From NCBI GenBank assembly GCA_964007475.1, contig OZ023274.1, positions 59,912,076-59,976,075 on the forward strand: a stretch of DNA of 64,000 nt, written 5' to 3'. The position numbers were made by a program, and so were the translations under genes. The notes under the pieces are model-generated. The model worked only from the letters and a program-made list of their open reading frames with translations. It did not search any database and was not told the origin of the DNA. This document shows, piece by piece, positions 8,788 through 20,100 of the stretch (positions within the stretch are counted from its first letter, which is position 1; every line of letters begins with the position of its first letter). The stretch is from Hybos culiciformis. Its lineage: Eukaryota; Arthropoda; Insecta; Diptera; Hybotidae.

Positions 8788-11700
8788 ATGAATTTGACTT
8801 GTGTTATATGTGCTGAGCTTTTTACCCCAGCGGGTAAGTATTTTTTTAATTCAATTCTATCTAAAGCTAGAAGGTCCGTGCCTAAGCAAACTAGGTACCT
8901 ATCTAGTAAGTTCAATTTATTGTAATACTTAAATGAAAAGCTTAAATTTCTCAATTAAAACACAACTATAGAATGAAAGTTGTTTTGAAGTCTTTTCGGA
9001 AAAAAATGAAGTACTCAAGAATTTCACCTTTTTATAATGTAGGTAGGTAGGTAGATACGTAGGTAGAGAGGTTCATAAAGAAGTTTTAGAATTTTTACTG
9101 GAGTTCGATTTTTTAAGTTCCTATGCAGATACCTACCTACCTAAGTAACTACCTACCTCATTTCTTTTCATTGCTCATAAGAAAACAAATTTTGTTTCAG
9201 GTGATGTTCATGTAACGCCATGTGGTCACCTTTTTCATTATGCTTGTCTATGCCAATGGTTAGAAAGGTAAGAAGTAAATAAAATTACCAAGTTCTAGTG
9301 ACTGCCAGTCTTCAAAATAAATTAAATTATGTTGATTGTCAAAGTTTTTTTTTTAGTAGGTAGGTACCTACATAAATAGAGGTAGGTACCTATCTAGTTA
9401 CCTATATACTAAGTGACTCTTCTTTTTATTTAATTTTAGATCAAAAACTTGTCCACAATGTCGAAATAAATGTTTATTAAACTCTGTTAGAAAAGTATAT
9501 TTTAATTTAAGTAATTTAGATTCAAGTAATATTGATGCTGGTAAGAAAATTCTTTTATTTTTTTTGTGAGCAAATAAATAAAATCACAACAATAGTCGTC
9601 CTCACTTTATAGTATAATATTTGATAACTTCCCCCAAGTATTTTGTTGTTAAAATATATAAATCTCAAAATTTATGGGAAAATTATGAATTATAAAGGCA
9701 TATACCTACATAGGAAGAGAACGACTATTTTTTCATTAGTTTTGACTATTTTCGTCACTTTATTTCATCGTAGCGACAAAATTCAAAGTGTTAAAATTAT
9801 CTACATAAATTTTAATTATTATATATTATTATTTTTATATTTTATATATTATTATTTTTTAAATGACAAAAAAATTATATCAAGGGTTCTTTTATCTGAA
9901 AAAATACAAAACTTAAGAAAACTTAAAGAAAAAAAGAAAAAAAGAAGTGATTCTATTTACTTGCTTGTAAGATACTAATTAATTTAATTGTGTATATGTA
10001 ATTTGTTATATAGGATCATTACAAGATAAACTTGACGACTTAAAATTAAAAGATCTGCATATTAAAAATGAATTGAAGATGGCTAAAGAGGAGATTACAA
10101 ATCTGAAGGAAAGCCAAAAAAAGTGTAAAACTGTAATTAAAGAATTAGAAAAAAAACGTAAATCGGAACAGTTTGCCACGAAAACATTGATGGAACAAGT
10201 AAGTACCAAAAAATTATTCTATTTAATTAGGTAGTTAAAAAATTGATTATCATAAAACCTGGTGTTAATTAGATACTTTCTATACTCAAGACTCTAACTT
10301 TCTTAAATAATTCAAGAACTGAATACAAAATAAATGTACTTGAAATAAACAAATATAAATTAAAAAACAATTAAATAATAGTAATTATTTTTTTTTTCAT
10401 GCAGCAATAAAATAATGCGATTCATTCATATATGTATTAACAATCATTAATTTAAATGGCAGCGGCGTAATTGGTACTAAAATTCAATGGAATATTTAAA
10501 TTTTTTTCATTGAATAAAGAGTGTTCGTTCAAAACAAAAAAAACTTCTAATCCTATAACACTCTCACGTAATTTTAATATATTTCAGTACTTTTCAATTA
10601 TAATAATTTTGTATTCAGTACACTTTTATATACTTACAAAAGGTATTCAGTAATTTTCAAATACAATTACTTTGTATTCAGTACTTTATCAATTAGAATA
10701 ATCTTGCATTCAGATTCAGTACTTCTTAAATATAATTACTTTTTGAATAAAATACTTTTTCAAATACAATTATTGTGTATTCAGTGCAAAAGTTTTTGGG
10801 TATATCTATCTCTATTATGTTGTTTCACAATATATTGATCTATTATGAAAAACAAACAATGTCTAGTTATATAATGTATTGGGAGCGACTACAGTTACGG
10901 CAAACGTAACTCTTTTTTTTTTTTTTTGAGAGTTACGGCAACCGTAATCCTATTGAAAATTGATAAAGTTACGGCAAACGTAACTCTTTTTATTTTTAGA
11001 GTTACGGCAACCGTAATCCTGTTGAAAATTGACTAAAGTTACGGCAAACGTAACTCTTTTTTTATTTTTAGAGTTACGGCAACCGTAATCCTGTTGAAAA
11101 TTGTTTAAAGTTACGGCAAACGTAACTCTTTTTTTTTTAGAGTTACGGCAACCGTAATCCTGTTGAAAATTGTCTAAAGTTACGGCGGACGTAACTTTTT
11201 TTTTTTTTAGTGATTACGGCAAAGTTTTTTTGAGCTTTATGACTTTTTTTTTAAATAACAAGTTGTTATGCTGAATGGGGGACGGCCGCCGCCTCCCCCA
11301 AATCCCCTAGGGCATATTTTTTTTTAAGTTTATACTTCTTTAGCGGCGTTTGATAATTTTTGGTAGAGGGTAAAAATCCATTTTCATATCGAATTTTTCT
11401 CAGAATCGTCATCATTTTTCTCAGAAAAATTAGAATAAGAATACTTATTTTTTTATTATATTTAAGAAACCCAAAATCATATGGACAATATGGCTTACTG
11501 GCTAGAACATCAGATTGTAAGTCTGAAGGTGCCTGGTTCGATTCCCAATAACAAGATTTTTTAATTTCAAATATATGTATATATAGGGCCCAATATTACA
11601 AGCAAAAAAGCTACGGTTAGGTCGTGCCGGAGCAAAATATACGAAATTTTTTTTTTTTTTAAATAGGTAGCTCCGGTGAAATTAAGATTACCTGAAAAAA

Positions 11701-14700
11701 AAATTTTGGGTGGGGAGCTACGGTTAGGTCGTGCCGGAGCAAAATATACGAAAAATTTTTTTTTTTTTTAATATGTAGGTAGTTCCGGTGAAATTAAGAT
11801 TACCAGCCGAAAAATTTTTGGGCAGGGAGGTACGGTTAGGTCGTGCCCACGCAAAATATACGAATGGGTAGATCCGTCGAAATTAATATTACCGGCAAAA
11901 AAATTTTTGGGTAGGGAGCTACGGTAGGTCGTGCCGGGGCAAAATATACGAAACATTTTTTTTTTTTTAAATAGGGAGCTCCGGTGAAATTAATATTACC
12001 TGAAAAAAAATTTTTGGGTGAGGAGCTACGGTTAGGTCGTGCTGGAGCAAAATATACGAATTTTTTTTTTTTTTAAATAGGGAGCTCCGGTGGAATTAAT
12101 ATTAACTGAAAAAAAATTTTGGGTGGGGAGCTACGGTTAGGTCGTGCCGGAGCAAAATATACGAAATTTTTTAAATAGGGAGTTCCGGTGAAATTAATAT
12201 TAACTGAAAAAATTTTTTTGGGTGGGGAGCTACAGTTAGGTCGTGCCGGAGCAAAATATACGAACATTTTTTTTGTTTCAAAATAGGTAGCTCCGGTGAA
12301 ACTAAGATTACCAGCCGGTTAGGTCGTGCCGACGGAAAATATACGAAAACATTTTTTTTTTTTTCAAAATAGGTAGCTCCGGTGAAATTAATATTACCTG
12401 AAAAAAAATTTTTGGGTGGGGAGCTACGGTTAGGTCGTGCCGGAGCAAAATATACGAAAAATTATTTTTTCAAAATAGGTAGCTCCGGTGAAATTAATAT
12501 TACCTGAAAAAAAAATTTTGGGTGGGGAGCTACGGTTAGGTCGTGCTGGAGCAAAATATACGAAATTTTTTTTGAAGTTTATACTTCTTTAACCGCGTTG
12601 TGCGTTTTTTTGGTAGAGGGTAAAATATTTTAATTTTCATTTTGTACTCAGCAGCTTATCATTTGTAGCCACTGTTATTTCATATTTTAAATCTTTAAGT
12701 ATAAACTTGTGTAGGCAGTTCTATGACTGCTTCGTGTGTTTTTTTTTAGTGATTACGGCAAAGTTTTTTTGAGCTTTATGACTTTTTTTTTAAATAAAAA
12801 GTTGTTATGCTGAATGGGGGACGGCCGCCGCCTCCCCCAAACCCACTAGGGCTTATTTTTTTTTTTTTTTTTATTTTGCTTTGGGGCTTCGCGCTTTTAA
12901 AACTATTTTTGTATTTTTGTATAACGATGTAAGGTCTTACTATTCTTGCATTTTTTTGTAGGACGATGTAAGGTTTTTACTTCCCAATAACTTTCACATG
13001 TACACATAATTTATATTTTCTATTTTGTACACATTTATAATTTTAATACTGTAGCCGAGAGGTAGAGTAGGGTGGTAGAATGAAATGCTAAAGAACGAGG
13101 TTCGAATTCCGAAGAAAGGGATAAGACAAAAAAAAAAAGAAAAAAAAAAAAATTAAATAAAATTTTTTTTTTCGACAAAAAAAAAAAATTGCCGTAACTT
13201 TTAGCATTACCTAAAAGTTACGGTTGTCGTAACTGTTAAAAAAAAAAATAAGTTACGTTAACCGTAACTGTTAAAAAAAAAATAAGTTACGGTTACCGTA
13301 ACTGTAGCCACTCCCTAATGTATTACAATATAAATTACGTATAACCATAGATTAAGAATACACGTAGATGCTTAGCTTCATACAACATTATTTTTAGGGA
13401 GCGTCTACAGTTACGGCAAACGTAACTCTTTTTTTTTTTTTGAGAGTTACGGCAACCGTAATCCTGTTCAAAATTGACTAAAGTTACGGCAAACGTAACT
13501 CTTTTTTTATTTTTAGAGTTACGGCAACCGTAATCCTGTTGAAAATTGACTAAAGTTACGGCAAACGTAACTCTTTTTTTATTTTTTGAGTTACGGCAAC
13601 CGTAATCCTGTTGAAAATTGTTTAAAGTTACGGCAAACGTAACTCTTTTTTTTTTTTTTGAGAGTTACGGCAACCGTAATCCTGTAGAAAATTGTCTAAA
13701 GTTACGGCGGACGTAACTTTTTTTTTTTTTTTAGTGATTACGGCAAAGTTTTTTTTGAGCATTATGACTTTTTTTTTAAATAAAAAGTTGTTATGCTGAA
13801 TGGGGGACGGCCGCCGCCTCCCCCAAACCCCCTAGGGCTTCTTTTTTTTTTTTTTTTATTTTGCCTTGGCGCTTCGCGCTTTTAATTCTTTTTTTTGTAT
13901 TTTTGTATAACTATGTAAGGTTTTACTATTCTTGCATTTTTTGTATGACGATGTAAGGTTTTTACTTGTCAATAACTTTCACATGTACACATAATTTATA
14001 TTTTCTATTTTGTACACGTTTATAATTTTAATACTGTAGCCGAGAGGTAGAGTGGTAGAATGAAATGCTAAAGAACGAGGTTCGAATCCCGAAGAAAGGG
14101 TTAAGACAAAAAAAAAAAGAAAAAAAAGAAAAAAATAAAAAAAAAGAAAATTAAATAAATTTTTTTTTTTTTTTCGAAAAAAAAAAAAAAAAAAAATTGC
14201 CGTAACTTTAAGCATTACCTAAAAGTTACGGTTGCCGTAACTTTAAAAAAAAAAATAAGTTACGTTAACCGTAACCGTTAAAAAAAAAAATAAGTTACTT
14301 TAACCGTAACTGTTAAAAAAAAAAACTAAGTTACGGTTGCCGTAACTGTAGCCACTCCCTTATTTTTAGTATTTTTATGTGAATTGTTAGTAAAACAAAA
14401 TAAAATACGTGATAATTATCAATGTATGAAAAGAATTTTATTTAGTTTTACTAACACCTTCACATAAAAATAACAAAAAAGACTGAAAAAATGTTGTATG
14501 AAGCTATAAATCTTTCTGTATTTTTAATCTATGGTATAACTATCAAAAAATATATTTGATTTTTTTTTTTGCAGATATGCGTTTTAGAAAATAATGTGCA
14601 AAGAATTGATGATCAAAATAAAGAAATTAAAAAATTAAAGATGGAAATTGAATTGCATAGCTCGTTGCAGGCTGTTTTAAAGTCCACATTACCTGAAGTT

Positions 14701-16345
14701 GAGAACTTAGTCAAAGAAAGCCACCCACAGTCTTTAGCCGCATCAGTAATTTTATTAAAAAGAGAACTGCGGCATTGCGAGCAAAAGCGAGAAAATATGA
14801 GAAATACTTTAAGTAATGTTAATCATGATTTTAGAAAAGAACGTGATGCTAAGAAACTATTAGAAGAGAAAATATCTGAATTAGAAAGTGAGAACTATAA
14901 TTTAAAAAATCAATTGCAGAGAAGTGATGAACTTTTTAAGAAGAATAGCATCGAAAATTTAAATACAATAAAAATGCATAATCCTACTGCAGACGCTACT
15001 AACAATATTGAATCTGATGATAAAAATCAGTCGCCTCTATCAATTGTATGTATTTTTTCTGTATGTTAATATATTTTATTCTCTAGAAGAGTCTCTAAGG
15101 TTCTAATTTGCAAATATGATATTAAATAATTTAATTTTAAAATAATTTATTCAATGCTACATAATTCACGTCTATTATTAAAAACGTTTTTTATTGTATA
15201 AAAAGAAAATTCATTTTGATTTCAATAGAATTCAATTTTATTTTAGTTACTTCAATTTGAAGTGGATACCATTTAAAATAGTCGGCTCCTTATGATAACA
15301 TCAGAAAAATTCATCAAGTCTGGAAAAGCTTGAACTTATTATGCAAACTCAACCAAATTTTATAAATCGTATTGTGTGTTGAACAGTAGATTACTAAAGA
15401 AATTATAAAATATCTATCGAATTTTTCATTAACAATAATTTTCTTAAACAATTCAGTACCGTTGCTTCGTAGTGTTGTAAATTCTGTTGGCACTATTTAT
15501 AGTTTTTTAAATACAATTTTTTGTACCATTTTTCCATTGTTTTTGTTTTTGTATTTTTGAATTGAGCTTGATCTGAACTAGATAAATAAATTGAAATACA
15601 AAAATACCAATGCAAAATTTGTGGCATTTCTAATATGCTAAATTTGATTTCTATAACATCATCTTTTGTTTATTTCAATGTTTATAAATATTTGTTTATA
15701 AACTTATTTTTTTCAGTTTCGTCGTATTAAATTAATTGAAGAATCATCATCACCATATTTGAACATAAAATCGAGCAGTATTGGCTTGTCACCTTTAATG
15801 AAAATTCGTGATAATTTTAATGACAAAATAAAAGAAAAAAACTTAAACTTAGGGATATCTAATGAACAAAAGCGTTTAATCGGTATTGGAGCTATTAAAA
15901 AAAAAAAATCAGAATCTCAGGTATGCAGAATCTATTTCAGTATTTTTTAATGTTGGGTTAATTTTTTTATGAGAAAATATCATGGAAACTTAATTTTGCG
16001 CTGTAAAATAATTTTATTATGTCTTTATATACATCAACATTAGTGCTTGAATATTCTAATCGTTAAACAAAATTATTTATTAAAATGATTAAATAATATT
16101 ATAGAAAAATAAAATGCGCTAAAATTAAATTTTTAGGATAATATTAATCGATAATTTTTTTTTAATAAAAAGATCAGTTGAAATTTTTCTTTACATTTAC
16201 ACATTTGAATTATATACATACATAATTATGTATTTCTCTTTTTAAGTATTCCATATTCAAAAAACCTAGATTGGTTGAATCAACACAATTAAAAAAGAGT
16301 TCTACTTTAGCATTTAATGGATTGGGTGGATCAGAAAGAAAATAA
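8788..16345 (+). CDS. TRAIP: E3 ubiquitin ligase TRAIP (no poles homologue), 7 exons
   Basis: RING E3 ligase of the TRAIP/nopo family, which in other animals acts at stalled replication forks and in early mitoses. Exons: 8788-8833, 9201-9267, 9440-9540, 10014-10198, 14575-15045, 15717-15920 and 16247-16345, giving 1170 bp and 389 residues. All junctions are GT/AG and in phase. The RING (Cys5, Cys8, Cys23, His25, His28, Cys31, Cys42, Cys45) covers the first three exons. CGHLFHYACL and CPQCR are the family-typical cores. A long Lys/Glu-rich coiled coil follows, about residues 75-265. The tail has SIFKKPR and FNGLGG, which look like conserved family patches. The length is slightly below the fly protein. 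Intron 4 is 4.4 kb and full of transposons. The 3' end converges on eIF3j. Confidence 0.93.
11328..12715. repeat. Inner ~105-bp tandem array with flanking AAGTTTATACTTCTTTA repeats
   Basis: About ten units at 11,588-12,567 share GGTTAGGTCGTGCCGGAGC, AAAATATACGAA, a T run and TAGCTCCGGTGAAATTAA. The unit length varies between about 85 and 112 bp because of the T runs. AAGTTTATACTTCTTTA followed by GGTAGAGGGTAAAA occurs just before (11,328-11,372) and just after (12,573-12,625) the array. An inverted AAGTATAAACTT lies at about 12,698. The array is a minisatellite inside a transposon inside an intron. Confidence 0.8.
11490..11552 (+). repeat. Degenerate tRNA-like sequence
   Basis: TGGCTTACTGG resembles an A-box with one mismatch. 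CAGATTGTAAGTCTG forms an anticodon-like hairpin with GTA in the loop, and GGTTCGATTCC (11535-11545) is a perfect B-box. The T stem and acceptor stem do not pair well, so this is a pseudo-tRNA or SINE head rather than a functional tRNA-Tyr gene. Confidence 0.5.
13338..14542. mobile_element. Small inverted-repeat element split by foldback A copy 3
   Basis: ATAACCATAGATTAAGAATAC and GCTTCATACAACATT on the left (13,342-13,390) pair with AATGTTGTATGAAGC and TTAATCTATGGTATAAC on the right (14,492-14,540). A further inner pair is around GTTAGTAAAAC/GTTTTACTAAC. Without the 963-bp insertion this would be a hairpin element of roughly 240 bp. The termini cannot be fixed exactly. Confidence 0.7.
13397..14359. 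mobile_element. Foldback element family A, copy 3
   Basis: 963 bp with the perfect 9-bp duplication TTATTTTTA (13388-13396 and 14360-14368). The structure is as in copy 1: tandem GTTACGGCAAACG units, the GC block CCGCCGCCTCCCCC, a tRNA-like pair (A-box 14037-14047, B-box 14079-14089), an A-rich tail, then GTTACGGTTGCCG units. It lies about 215 bp upstream of TRAIP exon 5. Confidence 0.88.
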
Positions 16346-17195
16346 GAAATAAATTTTGAATGCAATCCAATTAGACCAAATATGCCACAACGTACAAAAA
16401 ATGGAAATTTAAAAAAGAAGTTAGCAACAAATATTTAATTTTCATTTGATTGAAAAGTCTGTCAAAGAGTCTACAAAATAAATTTGGCCAAAAAAATTTC
16501 TAACTGATAAGTTTAATATAACTTTAATTAACTTTTGTATAAAATAATACTGTTATTAAAATGCCTAAATTTAATTTTTAATAAAATTCGAAACCAATAA
16601 TACTAAATAAATTTTATTTCATGTATTAAAAATTTAAAAGTGAATTATATAATATTCACAAATATTCAAGTGAAAAGAATTTACAAAACGACTTCTTTTA
16701 ATTCAATAATTTTTGCTGATTTCGATGTTCCTATATAAATTTTTTTTTTTTTAAATAAAAAAAATATTGGACTGCCTGCCTGATCATCAGACAATAAAAG
16801 CGTTTCAATTTCATAGCATTATTTTTAAAAATTCGCTTTTTAACATTATTTTCAAAATTCAAAACATCCAATTCGAAAGTTCTTGAAAATGACTGATGAG
16901 TTTAATATTAAAAAACTGTAAGATTGCGGCTGTATTAATAAATTTTATTTTTAATTCTTAATTACAATGACTTCTTTTTTTTTTGTAAACTTAACTGTGT
17001 GCAAAAGAAATTTTTACAATAAAACATTATTATTAGATTTTCTGTTTTCTAAAAATATACATTGTTTTTCTTTTATTCAATGTTTCAATCAGCGTATTTT
17101 GTTCAACAAGAAAATAGTTTTATAAAAAATAAGTTTGGTTTAAAAATTAATTAATAAAAAATTAACGAAAACGCAATTCAGAAAAATTTCTAATT
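16346..17195. other. Intergenic spacer between convergent TRAIP and eIF3j
   Basis: This 850-bp AT-rich spacer must hold both 3' UTRs. AATAAA-type signals occur for TRAIP near 16,480 and 16,580. For eIF3j on the minus strand one is near 17,077. No other feature is seen. Confidence 0.5.
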
Positions 17196-20100
17196 TTACA
17201 TAAAGTCATCATATTCATCATATCCTTCTCCATAATCGTTAACGTTGCTTGACTAAAATAAAATATAATATTCAATTAAATTTTATAAGGCTTTATATTG
17301 AAAATTTCACCTAACTTCATGAACTAAGCAAAGTTTAATAAAGTCATACACGAATTTATACTGTAATAAGAAGTGAAATCAATATACTATTACTACTGGA
17401 CTTACAGAGCGTTCCCAAATTGAAAAAAAAAAAAAAACAATTAAAAGACCGAAATTTGAAATTTTTTATTACAATATAATTTTTTTATTTTGAACGTTTT
17501 TGAACTTTTTTGTACGCTACATATTCGAAGTTCCAGTCAAAATAAAAGTTTTAATCAAATAAAATTGTAATTGAAAAACTAAATTAAATAGGAGTTCTGG
17601 GCTCGGAATATATTTTAATAATATGAATATTATAATTTATTATTTATTAATCATAATTAACTTACCACCATATTATCCGTTTCAACGCGAAGCTTAATTT
17701 TTGATTTCCCCTTCGTTGGTTTTTTGGCTTTTTCTTTTTCCTTCTCATATTTTTGTTTCTCTAAGTGTAAGTTATCAATAGTAATTTTAATTTTCTTCAG
17801 TTCTGCAGCACCCACTAAAAACGGAAAAAAAAAAATATAAAATTAAGTATTCATTACTATTAAAATTACATAACGAATTGAATCGCTATTTTTTACTTTT
17901 TTAAGTGGACCTCTTAATACAATTATCTGCTGAGAACTAATATATTAGAATACACATTTATTATTTTCTATGCATACAATCCAATTTTTGTTTTGGAATA
18001 GTTTTAAAAAATTAAACAATTTTATTTTACATATTAAAAATTTAAAACATACATACCTACCACTATATTATAACAATATATTATTCTATTGCAGATGATG
18101 GAAATACAACATAAAAAATTTTGTTTTTTCATTCAAAGATAAACTAAGAGCCCGTTCCCAAACTGAGACTATTTTAAATCGTAAAATATACCTGTTCTGC
18201 TATAGAAAATTCCTTTTTTTCAGAAATTGAAATAGACTTGACATTTAATCTGTATCATCTGCAACGTCTGCTTAAATTTTCAATTTTTTGTTTTTTTTTT
18301 TTTTTTAAATTAGGTGCACTTAAAAGTATACCTATAAACTGAGATTGTTATGGGAAATTTAAAATTTCCCTTTGCAGATTTTTAAAAAAAATAAAATATC
18401 ATTTCGGAACGATTTTTACGTCAAAAAATCTTAATTTGTAAAGTAATTGTAAAATAACAGCTGTAAAATCGTGTCGTTCCAAAACTAGAAATTCTAGAAA
18501 TTAAAAAAAATTTTCAGTTTCTAAAATAGTCTCAGTTTGGGACCGGGCTCTAAAATTAAATTTTTATGGTGTTTTTTAATATTCAAAATTCCGATTTCGT
18601 AATTCCACGTTACAACACAAAACGTAAGTAAGTAATATGGGTCTGCACGGATCCATTATAAATAAAACAAATATAGAAATTCACTCGAATAAAAAATATT
18701 CATAGTAAATTTTATTCACAATAATAATACTCTCAAAACATAATGAGTTGTTCACAAAAATTTCGAGTACTTTTCATTTAAGAACATTTTTATTCATTGT
18801 AAATAAATAATATGTACATTTTACTCACAAATATCACATAGTACTACGAGTACTCGTGAATATTTGAATATTGTATGAAATGCATTGATTGAATTTTTGA
18901 GTATTATTTATTAAATGAAAAACCGTGGACTTGTTCAAAATAAAGTTTAAATTAGACTAATTCATTTTTTATACATTTTTTGGAATTCAAAATTGAAAAA
19001 TGAAAACTATATAGCTATATACTTTTTAAATCGTTCTTTATTTGAAAATTTATTTTCTTTATAAAAAAATATTTTTTAAATATTTAATATCTTATTTATG
19101 AATTTAAATGTTATAAAAATTCGATTTTCTGAAAAAAAAAAAAAAAACACAAATTAGTAAGAATATATCTAGTTGCTGCAAAAAATATTTATAAATTATA
19201 AAAACGAAATTTGAAGATTTTATACCTATAAATTATTATTTTTGTCGCTTAGGCTTTCTTCTTCGAATAAATTTTTCAAATCGAAATGTTCTTCATAATA
19301 TTTTAAATTTTTATTCAAAAACATAATATCACAAACTCTTTCAGGGTCTAGACGAGATCTTTTATCTGTAATAAGATTTCCAGCTGCAGAAAATATTCGC
19401 TCAGAAGAAGAGCTGGTGGCAGGAGTAGCAAATATTTTTTGACTTAATTTGTACAAAATGGGAAATTGGTTTTTGTTGCTTTCCCACCAAAGCAAAACAT
19501 CAAACTTTTCAATAAGAATAATATTGGTATTTTGATATATGTTAATTTCAGATTCCATTTGATTTGAAAATGTCACGGTTTTTGGATGGACAATTACATC
19601 AGCGAAAAATTTCATAATATTTTGTGGAGTTTCTTCATGTAACCCACCAAATGAAAAGTCAGTTTCATAAAATTGTTTTAAATAATATTTCATTTCATTA
19701 ATAATTTCTGCTTTCTCATCGTTATCAAAAATTTTTAATTGGTTCGTAGGGGGGAACATAAATAATGCAATTTTGTGGAAAATATTTAGATTTGGTACCC
19801 ATATGGTATCAATGTAAAATACTAATTTATTTTTGAGCCTAACTATTACATTGGATTCAAAATCATTATCATCTATTGCGCAAATTTTTTTCAAAAAAGT
19901 TATAAATGTATATACAAGATGAAGAGTGGGATATTTCGCTCCTTCAAGCTGAATAGAAACGTCAACAAAATTTTGAAGCAACTGTGTTATTTCTTTTAAG
20001 ATATTTAGGTTTATAGCATTTAATTTGTTCAATAAATTTCGATCATTTAAAATACTGTTTATGGCACTCCAGTTATCTTCAATGGATTTGATTTGGTAAA

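Larger units (their letters stand above)
10881..13315. mobile_element. Foldback element family A, copy 2, enlarged by an inner array
   Basis: The perfect 9-bp duplication TAATGTATT (10872-10880 and 13316-13324) bounds the element. The left end is GGGAGCGACTACAGTTACGG. The usual tandem GTTACGGC units occupy 10,893-11,225. About 1.4 kb of foreign sequence (11,328-12,715) splits the central part, and a roughly 115-bp stretch around GATTACGGCAAAG to CTAGGGC is present on both sides (11,205-11,320 and 12,743-12,860). The A-box at 13,052 is intact, but the B-box reads GGTTCGAATTC, one base off. It lies in TRAIP intron 4. Confidence 0.86.

Noticed and set aside
9030..9420. TAGGTAGG/CCTACCTA microsatellites as regulatory elements
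   Set aside because: Short simple repeats of this type recur in several introns here; nothing ties them to a function.
9643..9978. 111-residue frame in TRAIP intron 3
   Set aside because: Entirely intronic and low complexity; the supported TRAIP exons flank it in phase.
11490..11552. Functional tRNA-Tyr gene
   Set aside because: The anticodon-like hairpin is good, but the T stem and acceptor stem do not pair, and it sits inside a transposon.
17405..17610. Possible extra copy of the GTTCCCAAACTGAG MITE (AGAGCGTTCCCAAATTGA)
   Set aside because: Only one end matches and no duplication or second end could be found; it is too weak to list as an element.
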